From VFMC01 sp050248155 (GTDB lineage Bacteria; Actinomycetota; Acidimicrobiia; Acidimicrobiales; Ilumatobacteraceae), in NCBI GenBank assembly GCA_050248155.1, contig JBFWSW010000008.1, positions 1 through 64,000 of the forward strand: DNA of 64,000 nt. The letters are read 5' to 3'. The notes beneath the pieces are model-generated. The model was not told the origin of the DNA and ran no database searches. It was given only the letters and a program-made list of their open reading frames with translations. Shown piece by piece: positions 52,344 to 59,899 of this stretch. A program made the position numbers and the translations under genes. Each line of letters begins with the position of its first letter. The first letter of the stretch is position 1.

Positions 52344-53798
52344 ATGACAGGAATCGTGAGCTACGGGGTGTACGTCCCGTACTGGCGCCTGCGCCGCGAG
52401 GCGATCGGCGCGGCGCTCGGATCGGGCGGCGGCCGAGGTACCCGCAGCGTGGCGAGCTACGACGAGGACACCACCTCGATGGGAGTCGAGGCGGCACGAG
52501 CGGCGCTGGCGTGGGCGCCCGACTCGGCGTCGCCGAGCGTCGTCGCCTTCGCCACGACTGCACCGGCGTACCTCGACAAGACCAACGCGAACGTCATCCA
52601 CGCCGCGCTCGCCCTGCCGTCATCTGCCGGCGCCGTCGACTGCATCGGCTCGGTCCGCTCGGTCGCCGCAGCCGTCATGGTCGCCCAGAGTCGAGCGGGC
52701 CTGGCGGTGCTGTCCGACATCCGCATCGGCCTCCCCGGCGGTGCCGACGAGGCTGCAGGTGGTGACGCCGCGGTGGCGTTGCTGATGGGCGAGGGCGACG
52801 AGGTGATCGCCGAGACCATCGCCGGCGCCGAGGCGACGGGCGAGTTCGTCGACCGGTGGCGCACTCCGGGTGACTCGCACTCGAAGCAATGGGAGGAGCG
52901 CTTCGGCGAGCACGCGTACCTGCCCTTCGTCGAGCAGTCGTTCACCGACGCGCTCAAGCTCGCCGGCCTCACCGCGACCGACCTCGATCACGTCGTCGTC
53001 GCCGGGCTGCACACACGTGCGGTCGCTACCGCCCGGCGCTCGCTCGGCGTCCGTCCCGAGTCGTTGGCCGACGACCTGACGGCGCAGATCGGCAACACCG
53101 GGGCGGCGCACGGCGCGCTGATGCTCGCCGACGTGCTCGACCGGGCTCGCCCCGGTGAGATCGTCGCCGTGGTGCAATTGGCCGACGGCTGCAGCACGTG
53201 GCTGCTCCGGGTCACCGATCGGATCGGTCGCAGGCGTCCGGCCCGTGCCGTGCGCGACTCGCTCCAGGCGTGCCGCGACGACCTGTCGTACAACGCGTTC
53301 CTCACCTGGAGGGGCATGTTGCACCGCGAGCCCCCGCGACGGCCCGAGCCCGACCGACCGGCGGCTCCGCCGTCGTTGCGGGCCAGCGCGTGGAAGTACG
53401 GCTTGTTCGGCTCGCGAGACGAAGCCGGCTTCGTGCACCTCCCACCGGCGCGAGTCAGCATGGAGAGCGGCGCCATCGATCGCATGGAGATGGTGCGCAT
53501 GGCCGACGTCCGGGCCACGATCGCGACCTTCACCGTCGATCGGTTGGCGTTCAGCCTCAGCCCACCGGTGGTCGCAGCAGTCATCGATTTCGACGCGCCC
53601 GACGGATCGAAGAGCGGTGGAAGGTTCCAGTGCGAGCTCACCGATGTCGACCCCGCCACGGTCCGCATCGGCGACCGGGTCGAGATGACCTTCCGCCGCC
53701 TCTACACGCAGGACGGCATCCACAACTACTTCTGGAAGGCGCGTCCGGTCCAGGGCGCGTCCGACGCACGGCAGGACGAACAGCGGGGGGGCAACTGA
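52344..53798 (+). CDS. HMG-CoA-synthase-like condensing enzyme fused to an OB-fold (DUF35) domain
   Basis: This 484-residue protein has a thiolase-fold N-terminal part (about 1-320) related to 3-hydroxy-3-methylglutaryl-CoA synthase. It starts GIVSYGVYVPYWRLRR and has a cysteine in AVDCIGSVRS near residue 98. The C-terminal OB-fold (about 360-470) has the form SGAIDRMEMVRMADVRATIATFTVDRLAFS. The arrangement with a thiolase next door is reminiscent of archaeal HMGS-thiolase-DUF35 complexes. Because dxs is present nearby, an isoprenoid role is doubtful, and acyl-CoA chemistry is more likely. Confidence 0.82.
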   Translation: MTGIVSYGVYVPYWRLRREAIGAALGSGGGRGTRSVASYDEDTTSMGVEAARAALAWAPDSASPSVVAFATTAPAYLDKTNANVIHAALALPSSAGAVDCIGSVRSVAAAVMVAQSRAGLAVLSDIRIGLPGGADEAAGGDAAVALLMGEGDEVIAETIAGAEATGEFVDRWRTPGDSHSKQWEERFGEHAYLPFVEQSFTDALKLAGLTATDLDHVVVAGLHTRAVATARRSLGVRPESLADDLTAQIGNTGAAHGALMLADVLDRARPGEIVAVVQLADGCSTWLLRVTDRIGRRRPARAVRDSLQACRDDLSYNAFLTWRGMLHREPPRRPEPDRPAAPPSLRASAWKYGLFGSRDEAGFVHLPPARVSMESGAIDRMEMVRMADVRATIATFTVDRLAFSLSPPVVAAVIDFDAPDGSKSGGRFQCELTDVDPATVRIGDRVEMTFRRLYTQDGIHNYFWKARPVQGASDARQDEQRGGN

Positions 53799-53799
53799 C

Positions 53800-54996
53800 A
53801 TGGCGTCACACGGCATCCGCGACCAGGTCGCGATCGTCGGCATGGGGTGCACGAACTTCGGCGAGCACTGGGACAAGAGCACCGACGACATGCTCATCGA
53901 GTCGTCGTCGGCTGCGCTGGCGAGCGCGGGCATCGCGCTCGACGACGTCGACGCCTTCTGGCTGGGAACGATGGGCTCGGGGCTGTCCGGTCTCACGCTC
54001 AGCCGCCCGCTCAAGATCCAGCACAAGCCGGTCACCCATGTCGAGAACTTCTGCGCGACGGGAAGCGAGGCGTTCCGCAACGCGTGCTACGCAGTCGCGT
54101 GCGGCGCCTACGACATCGCCATGGCGATCGGCGTCGAGAAGCTCAAGGACAGTGGGTACTCCGGCCTGGTCGTCGGCGCTCCGGCGAACGACGGCACCGG
54201 CCCCACCGTCACGGCGCCGGCCTCGTTCAGCCTGCTCGCTCCGGCGTACGCGAAGAAGTACGGGGTCGACGACGCCGAGCTCAAGGACGTGCTGACGCGC
54301 ATCGCGTGGAAGAACCATCGCAACGGCGCACTGAACCCGCGAGCGCAGTTCCGCAAGGAGGTCTCGAAGGAGACGATCAGCTGCAGCCCGATCGTGGCCG
54401 GCCCGCTCGGCATCTTCGACTGCAGCGGTGTCAGCGACGGCTCGGCCGCGGCGATCATCGTGCGCGCGGAGGACGCCCACAAGTACACCGACAAGCCTCT
54501 CTTCGTGAAAGCGCTGTCGTTCGTTGCCGGCCCGGCGAGCGGCCCCATCGACCCGGCGTACGACTACAGCACCTTCGACGAGGTCGTGCGCTCGGCCGAG
54601 GATGCGTACGCGCAGGCCGGCATCACCGACCCGCGAGCAGAGCTGGCGATGGCCGAGGTGCACGACTGCTTCACCCCGACCGAGCTCGTGCTGATGGAGG
54701 ACCTCGGGTTCGCCGAGCGCGGCATGGGCTGGAAGGAGGTGCTCGCCGGCACCTTCGACCTCGACGGCGAGCTCCCGGTCAACCCCGACGGCGGGCTGAA
54801 GTCGTTCGGACACCCCATCGGTGCATCGGGTCTGCGGATGCTGTTCGAGTGCTGGCTGCAGCTGCGCGGCGAGGCCGGCGACCGCCAGATCGGTTCGATC
54901 GGAGCGGGCAAGACCAAGGCGCTCACGCACAACCTCGGCGGCGGTCCCGGTGCCTGTGTCAGCTTCGTCAGCGTCGTCGGCAGCGAGCGCGACTGA
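53800..54996 (+). CDS. Thiolase-family acetyl-CoA acetyltransferase (SCP-x-like)
   Basis: This 398-residue thiolase has the nucleophilic cysteine in ENFCATGSEAFRNA (about residue 86), the catalytic histidine in GGLKSFGHPIGASG and an AEVHDCFTPTEL motif typical of SCP-x-like thiolases. It begins one base after the HMG-CoA-synthase-like gene and likely forms a complex with it. It may cleave or form 3-oxoacyl-CoA in fatty-acid or sterol-type degradation. Confidence 0.88.
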   Translation: MASHGIRDQVAIVGMGCTNFGEHWDKSTDDMLIESSSAALASAGIALDDVDAFWLGTMGSGLSGLTLSRPLKIQHKPVTHVENFCATGSEAFRNACYAVACGAYDIAMAIGVEKLKDSGYSGLVVGAPANDGTGPTVTAPASFSLLAPAYAKKYGVDDAELKDVLTRIAWKNHRNGALNPRAQFRKEVSKETISCSPIVAGPLGIFDCSGVSDGSAAAIIVRAEDAHKYTDKPLFVKALSFVAGPASGPIDPAYDYSTFDEVVRSAEDAYAQAGITDPRAELAMAEVHDCFTPTELVLMEDLGFAERGMGWKEVLAGTFDLDGELPVNPDGGLKSFGHPIGASGLRMLFECWLQLRGEAGDRQIGSIGAGKTKALTHNLGGGPGACVSFVSVVGSERD

Positions 54997-55001
54997 CCGG
55001 G

Positions 55002-55655
55002 TCACCCGGCCGGCCGGACCGCCGTCCGGATGAACGTCTCGACGGCCGTGCAGAGCATGGAGCGGTCGGCGTCGAGCGTGGCCACGTGGCCGCCACGGTG
55101 CAACGTCACCCGGTGCGGCTTTCGTCCCAGCGCCGTGGCGACCGCATCCGAGCTCGCCGGATCGACCACCTCGTCGCCGGCGCTCGTGACGATGAGCGTC
55201 GGCACCGTCACCTTCGCGAGCTCGATCGTCGCGATGCCCTCGTGCATGGCCAGCAGCGCGTCGATCGGCAACCAGGCGTAGGCGATCTCGTCGACACCGG
55301 TCGGTTCGACGTCGATGCGTCGGTGGCCCCGTGAGCGCCGCCACTCCAGGCCGTCGATCGCGTCGGGATCGGGAGCGAGCGGGTTGATCGCGACGATCGC
55401 CGAGCACGCGCCGCTGGCGGCCAGATCGAACGCGAGCATCGCGCCCATCGACTGACCCACGACCACGTCGGCGGTCCAGTCGGCCGCGGCGTCGAGCCAG
55501 TCCGTCCACCGCAGCCCGCACAGGTCGGACGGATCGGAGCCGTGCCCAGGCAGGGTGGGCGCGAACGCTGTGTGGCCGGCCTGGGAGAGCGAGGCCACGA
55601 GCGGCCACATGGTTGCGCCGGTGCCGCCCAACCCGTGCAGGCACAGGACGCGCAT
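55002..55655 (-). CDS. Alpha/beta hydrolase (carboxylesterase-like)
   Basis: This 217-residue hydrolase has CLHGLGGTGATMW (oxyanion region, about 5-17), nucleophile GQSMGA (serine near 73), acid in SAGDEVVDP and histidine in RGGHVATLD, a complete triad like that of short bacterial esterases. ATG 55655 shares its A with the stop of the PLP enzyme gene (TGATG). Substrate unknown. Confidence 0.88.
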   Translation of the reverse strand: MRVLCLHGLGGTGATMWPLVASLSQAGHTAFAPTLPGHGSDPSDLCGLRWTDWLDAAADWTADVVVGQSMGAMLAFDLAASGACSAIVAINPLAPDPDAIDGLEWRRSRGHRRIDVEPTGVDEIAYAWLPIDALLAMHEGIATIELAKVTVPTLIVTSAGDEVVDPASSDAVATALGRKPHRVTLHRGGHVATLDADRSMLCTAVETFIRTAVRPAG

Positions 55656-56815
55656 CAGCCGAGCGCGCGGTGCAGGTCGTCCAACAGGTCGGCGGGATCC
55701 TCGAGGCCGACCGAGATGCGCAACATGCCGTCGCACACGCCGATCGCGGCCGCTTCGTCAGGCGTCAGGCTCGCGTGCGTCGTCGTCATCGGATGGCACA
55801 CGAGCGTCTCGGGCCCGCCGAGTGACGTGGCGACACGCAGCAGCCGCGCGCGGTCGAGGAACCGTTCGGCCGCCGGCAGCCCGCCGGCGAGGACGATCGA
55901 CAGCACGGTTCCCGGGTGGCGCATCTGCCGCTTGGCCAGGTCGGCCTGCGGATGCGTCGGCAGGCTCGGGTGGTGCACGGTGGCGAGCGCCGGGTGGTCG
56001 ACGAGCTCGGCCGCGAGGAACGAGGCGCTGGCAGCCTGGTGCGTGGTGCGCACCGACAGGGTGCGGATGCCCCGGAGCCCGTTGAGCGCGTCGAACGGCG
56101 AAGGGACCGCGCCGTGCAGCACGGAGTAGGCCCAGATCGCGTCGACCAGTTCCTTCTCGCCGGACACGACGCCGAGCGTCGCGTCGTTGTGGCCGGCGAT
56201 GCCCTTGGTCGCCGAGTGCAGCGAGAGGTGGACGCCGTGGTCGAGCGGGCGCTGCCCGAGGGGCGTCGCGAGCGTCGAGTCGACGACGGTGATGGGGCCC
56301 CGCAGCGTCCCCAGCTCGTCGAGATCGACGAGGTCGAGGCGCGGGTTGGAGGGGGTCTCGGCGACGACGAGCATCGTCTTGCCGGGTCGCACGGCGTCGG
56401 TGAACGCGCCCGGGACGTGACCGTCGACGAGGGTCGTCTCGATGCCGAACCGAGCGCATGGCCCCTGCAGGAAGGCGAGCGTGCCGGCGTAGAGGTTGCG
56501 CTGGGCCACGATGTGATCGCCTGCCGAGCACAGCGCGAGCACGACGCTCGCCACCGCGCCCATGCCGGAGGCGAACGCGAGCGAGTCCTCGGCACCCTCG
56601 AGCGCGCTCATCGCCTCCTCGAACGACCGCACCGTGGGGTTCGAGTACCGGCTGTAGAACTCGTCGATGCGCGTCCCCATCGCGCGGCGCCTCGCATCGG
56701 CAAGACCTTCGGACTCCCACGCCGTCGACGCCCACAGCGCGGGGGCGAGCGACCTGCCGCTCGCGACACGGCCCGCGGTGATCGCCTGCGTGGCCGGCTG
56801 GGGGTGCTCGCTCAT
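55655..56815 (-). CDS. Cys/Met-metabolism PLP enzyme (cystathionine gamma-synthase/lyase family)
   Basis: This 386-residue fold-type-I enzyme has YSRYSNPTVRSFEEA (about 53-67), ASGMGAV, ETPSNPRLDLVDLD and the PLP lysine in SLHSATKGIAGHNDA. It is shorter and distinct from the MetY at 25 kb. It could be cystathionine gamma-lyase/synthase or methionine gamma-lyase. ATG 56815 has TAGTCT 7 bases upstream. Confidence 0.87.
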   Translation of the reverse strand: MSEHPQPATQAITAGRVASGRSLAPALWASTAWESEGLADARRRAMGTRIDEFYSRYSNPTVRSFEEAMSALEGAEDSLAFASGMGAVASVVLALCSAGDHIVAQRNLYAGTLAFLQGPCARFGIETTLVDGHVPGAFTDAVRPGKTMLVVAETPSNPRLDLVDLDELGTLRGPITVVDSTLATPLGQRPLDHGVHLSLHSATKGIAGHNDATLGVVSGEKELVDAIWAYSVLHGAVPSPFDALNGLRGIRTLSVRTTHQAASASFLAAELVDHPALATVHHPSLPTHPQADLAKRQMRHPGTVLSIVLAGGLPAAERFLDRARLLRVATSLGGPETLVCHPMTTTHASLTPDEAAAIGVCDGMLRISVGLEDPADLLDDLHRALG

Positions 56816-56822
56816 CGGGCAA

Positions 56823-56828
56823 AGACTA
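56823..56828 (-). promoter_or_regulatory. -10-like box TAGTCT for the PLP enzyme/hydrolase pair
   Basis: Minus-strand TAGTCT lies 7 bases before ATG 56815 and no Shine-Dalgarno is present. Confidence 0.5.
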
Positions 56829-56888
56829 CGGGGTCGTGGCACTCGTCACCCGCAGGATTCGGGCCTTGAGCCTCCGGACGCCCGATCG

Positions 56889-56894
56889 TAGAGT
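56889..56894 (+). promoter_or_regulatory. -10-like box TAGAGT upstream of a short leaderless frame and the VOC gene
   Basis: TAGAGT is followed by 6 bases and then GTG 56901, the pattern seen at other leaderless starts here. That GTG is out of frame with the VOC gene and opens a 12-codon frame. Confidence 0.4.
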
Positions 56895-56900
56895 CTGCCG

Positions 56901-56936
56901 GTGCGCACGGATCCGGGCCGGTGGTGGCGACGATGA
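56901..56936 (+). CDS. Putative 11-residue upstream peptide coupled to the VOC gene
   Basis: From GTG 56901 the frame reads VRTDPGRWWRR and stops at TGA 56934-56936, which overlaps ATG 56933 of the VOC gene (ATGA). It would be the first frame met on a leaderless transcript. The Trp-Trp-Arg-Arg end and two CGA codons could slow ribosomes. Existence is inferred from geometry only. Confidence 0.3.
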   Translation: MRTDPGRWWRR

Positions 56937-57295
56937 TCGGCCGGCTCGACGAGGTCGTGGTCGACTGCCACGACACGATGCTGTTGGCCGAGTTCTGGCA
57001 GGCCGTGCTCGGCGGTCACATCGTTCGTCAGAGCCACGAGTGGGTCGCGGTGCACCCGCCGACGGGTGTCACCGTGTCGTTCCAGCAGGTGCCCGAGGAC
57101 AAGATCGTCAAGAACCGCGTCCACCTCGACGTCGACGTGGACGACCTCGATCGAGCGGCACTCGATGCCGAAGCGCTCGGCGCGCAGCGCGTCGGCGACG
57201 TCGTCGTCGACCCGCTCGGAGGCTTCCAGGTGATGCTCGATCCGGAGGGCAACGAGTTCTGCTTCGTCAACGGCCCGACCGCCGTCGCGAGCTGA
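56933..57295 (+). CDS. VOC-superfamily (glyoxalase/bleomycin-resistance fold) protein
   Basis: This 120-residue protein has paired beta-alpha-beta-beta-beta modules. It begins with GRLDEVVVDCHDTMLLAEFWQ, shows KNRVHLDVDVDDLDRA in the middle and ends with GGFQVMLDPEGNEFCFV, where E and H could bind a metal. Role unknown (glyoxalase-like, dioxygenase-like or antibiotic-binding). ATG 56933 is favoured; GTG 56921 in frame is an alternative. Confidence 0.82.
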   Translation: MIGRLDEVVVDCHDTMLLAEFWQAVLGGHIVRQSHEWVAVHPPTGVTVSFQQVPEDKIVKNRVHLDVDVDDLDRAALDAEALGAQRVGDVVVDPLGGFQVMLDPEGNEFCFVNGPTAVAS

Positions 57296-57322
57296 TCGGC
57301 GCTCGGCGCGACGCCGGATCGG

Positions 57323-59038
57323 TCAGCGCGGTCCGCGCACCAGCACGCCGGGCAGCGCGCCGGTGAACTCGTCGTTCGCCACGGTCTGCACGCCGCCGAC
57401 GAAGGTCGCCATGTAACCGGACGCGCGCTGCACGAGCCGGCGCCCGCCCGCCGGCAGGTCGAAGGCCATGCGCGGCGGACCGAAGCGCAGAGCGCCGTGA
57501 TCGATGATGTTGAGGTCGGCCTTCATGCCCGGCGCGACCAGCCCGCGATCGCGCAGGCCGTACAGCTCGGCCGTCTGACGGGTCTGCCGGTGCACCACGT
57601 ACTCCAGCGGCAGGCGCGGGCCGCGCGTCCGATCGCGCGCCCAGTGCGTGAGCATGAACGTCGGCGTGCCGCCGTCGCAGATGGCGCCGCAGTGCGCGCC
57701 GGCGTCGCTCAGACCCATCCGCGTGTGCGGGTGCCGCGTGGCTTCATAGGTCATCGAGAGGTCGCCGTACGCGTAGTTGAAGAACGGCGCGTACAACATG
57801 CCGTTGCCGTCGTGGGCGGTGAGCTGCGCGAGGACCAGCTCCATCGGCGGCACCCGCATCCGCTCGGCCCGAGCGCCGATGCTCGCCTCGACCGATGGCT
57901 CGTAGTCGATGTCGCCGTCGAGCACGGGCCACATGCGGTGGAGGTTGTCGAGCACCACCTTCTGGAAGAAGCCGCCGTCGTCGGGCACCTCGTGCACGAT
58001 CTTGCGTCGTCGGTCGGGCCGAGCGAGCGCAGCGAGCCGCTCCGGCATCGGCAGGTGCGCGACCTCCGTGTAGGCCGGGTGGAACAGCAGCGGGTGGACG
58101 CTGCCGTGCAGGCAGTAGAGGATGCCGATCGTGCGTCCGGCGACTTGCGCCACGAGCGGCAACCCGTCGGCGTGGGCTTCGTCGAGCAGGTCGAGCACGT
58201 CCCGCCACACCTCGGGCGCGCTGTCGGGCTGGTTGAGGTTCACGCTGACGGGCTGACCGGTGTGCGCAGCGAGCCGGCGCATCCACGGCCACTCCTCGAC
58301 CGGTACCCGCGCGTGATCGGGAGCGAACTGGAAGACACCGTGGCCGACGCGCCGGATCGCCGACCCGATGCCGACCAGCTCGCGCTCGTCGGCGGTGGTG
58401 CCGGGCACCAGCTCGCCGCCCTTCGAGCGGTGCAACGGCGTGCGGCTGGTGGAGAACCCGAGGGCACCAGCGCGCAGTGCCTCGTCGACGAGGTCGGCCA
58501 TGCGGGTGATGTCGTCGTCGGTGGCGGGCTCGTTCGTCGCCCCGCGCTCGCCCATGACGAACGCGCGCAGTGGGCCGTGCGCGACCTGCGACCCGATGTC
58601 GACCACGTGCGGTGCCCTGTCGAGGGCATCGAGGTACTCGGGATAGCTCGTCCACTCCCACGTGATGCCCTCGGCCATCGCGCTGCCCGGGATGTCCTCG
58701 ACACCTTCCATGAGCTCGATCAGCCAGTCGTGGCGATCGGGTGACGCGGGCGCGAACCCCACACCGCAGTTGCCCATGACGACAGTGGTGACGCCGTGCC
58801 AACTCGAGGGCGTCATCCACGGATCCCACGTGGCCTGCGCGTCGTAGTGCGTGTGGATGTCGACGAAACCGGGCGTGACGAGCAGCCCGTCGGCATCGAC
58901 CGTGCGGCGGGCGAGCGATGCGGTGCCGGCCGGGACGACGCCCACGATGCGATCGCCCTCGATCTCGACGTCGGCGGGTCGCCCGGGCGCGCCCGACCCG
59001 TCGACCAGCAAGCCGTCGCGGATGACGAGATCGCGCAT
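57323..59038 (-). CDS. N-acyl-D-amino-acid deacylase-type amidohydrolase
   Basis: This 571-residue metal-dependent amidohydrolase has an N-terminal beta-sandwich (VIRDGLLVDGSGAPGRPADV), the metal motif DIHTHYDAQATWDP (about 59-72), GNCGVGFAP carrying a cysteine of D-aminoacylases, and a late GLSDAGAHCGAICDG with another metal ligand. It could release D-amino acids from acyl conjugates. GACACT lies 6 bases before ATG 59038. Monocistronic. Confidence 0.87.
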   Translation of the reverse strand: MRDLVIRDGLLVDGSGAPGRPADVEIEGDRIVGVVPAGTASLARRTVDADGLLVTPGFVDIHTHYDAQATWDPWMTPSSWHGVTTVVMGNCGVGFAPASPDRHDWLIELMEGVEDIPGSAMAEGITWEWTSYPEYLDALDRAPHVVDIGSQVAHGPLRAFVMGERGATNEPATDDDITRMADLVDEALRAGALGFSTSRTPLHRSKGGELVPGTTADERELVGIGSAIRRVGHGVFQFAPDHARVPVEEWPWMRRLAAHTGQPVSVNLNQPDSAPEVWRDVLDLLDEAHADGLPLVAQVAGRTIGILYCLHGSVHPLLFHPAYTEVAHLPMPERLAALARPDRRRKIVHEVPDDGGFFQKVVLDNLHRMWPVLDGDIDYEPSVEASIGARAERMRVPPMELVLAQLTAHDGNGMLYAPFFNYAYGDLSMTYEATRHPHTRMGLSDAGAHCGAICDGGTPTFMLTHWARDRTRGPRLPLEYVVHRQTRQTAELYGLRDRGLVAPGMKADLNIIDHGALRFGPPRMAFDLPAGGRRLVQRASGYMATFVGGVQTVANDEFTGALPGVLVRGPR

Positions 59039-59056
59039 TCGATCAGTGTCGCAGAG

Positions 59057-59899
59057 TCACCGGGGCGGACCGGCCAGGCCGGCGACCTCGCCGTGCAGCA
59101 AGCCGTTCGAGCTGATCGCGCTGTCGTGGCGGAACGTGCGCTCGCCGAAACGGTCGGTGAAGGTGCCTCCGGCTTCCTCGACCACCACCATCACCGCGGC
59201 GAGGTCGTAGGGCATGACTCCGATCGCGTCGATCGCCAGATCGATCGCACCCTCGGCGACCAGCATGTGCTGCCAGAAGTCGCCGAACCCGCGAGCTCGG
59301 TAGGCGCGCTGCTGCAAACGGACGAGCTCGTCGGTGAGACCGAGGTCGTCCCACCCCGTCGAATACGTGACGCACAGCTGCGCCTCGGCGAGGTCGGCGA
59401 CCGACGACACCCTGATGGCTCGCTCGCCGGTCTCGATCTGCGCGGTCGCCCCCTGGCCACGAGCGGCCCACCAGCGACGGCCCATCGCGGGTGCCGACAC
59501 GCACCCGACGACAGCGCCGTGGACCTCGTGGGTGAGCGCGATCAACGTCGCCCACACCGGGATGCCACGCACGAAGTTCGACGTGCCGTCGATCGGGTCG
59601 ACGATCCAACGCCACGGCGACCCGGAGTCGCCGATGACGCCGTGCTCTTCGCCGTACAGCCCGTGCTGTGGTCGTTGCGAGACGATCGCGTCGCCGATCG
59701 CGGTCTCGGTGTCGCGATCGGCCTCGGTGACCTCGGTGCGGTTGGCCTTCCAGTCGAGGTTGAACGAGCGTCGTTCGTAGTGCGGCAAGGTGATCGCGTC
59801 GGCGATGTCGGAGAGCGCTCGGGCGAACGCGAGCTCCTCGGCGAGATCGAGCTCGATGGGCGCGCCGGCGTCGGGCTTCACGCGGTCTCCGGTGGTCAC
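59057..59899 (-). CDS. Inositol-monophosphatase-family phosphatase (HisN-like)
   Basis: This 280-residue Mg-dependent phosphatase has GEEHG (metal glutamates near 84-85), WIVDPIDGTSNFVRG (metal D101, D104) and MPYDLAAVMVVVEEAGG in the C-terminal site. Sequence style is that of actinobacterial histidinol-phosphatase HisN; inositol or fructose-bisphosphate activity is possible, and inositol-3-phosphate synthase occurs in the window. GTG 59899 overlaps the dxs stop (GTGA). Confidence 0.86.
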   Translation of the reverse strand: MTTGDRVKPDAGAPIELDLAEELAFARALSDIADAITLPHYERRSFNLDWKANRTEVTEADRDTETAIGDAIVSQRPQHGLYGEEHGVIGDSGSPWRWIVDPIDGTSNFVRGIPVWATLIALTHEVHGAVVGCVSAPAMGRRWWAARGQGATAQIETGERAIRVSSVADLAEAQLCVTYSTGWDDLGLTDELVRLQQRAYRARGFGDFWQHMLVAEGAIDLAIDAIGVMPYDLAAVMVVVEEAGGTFTDRFGERTFRHDSAISSNGLLHGEVAGLAGPPR

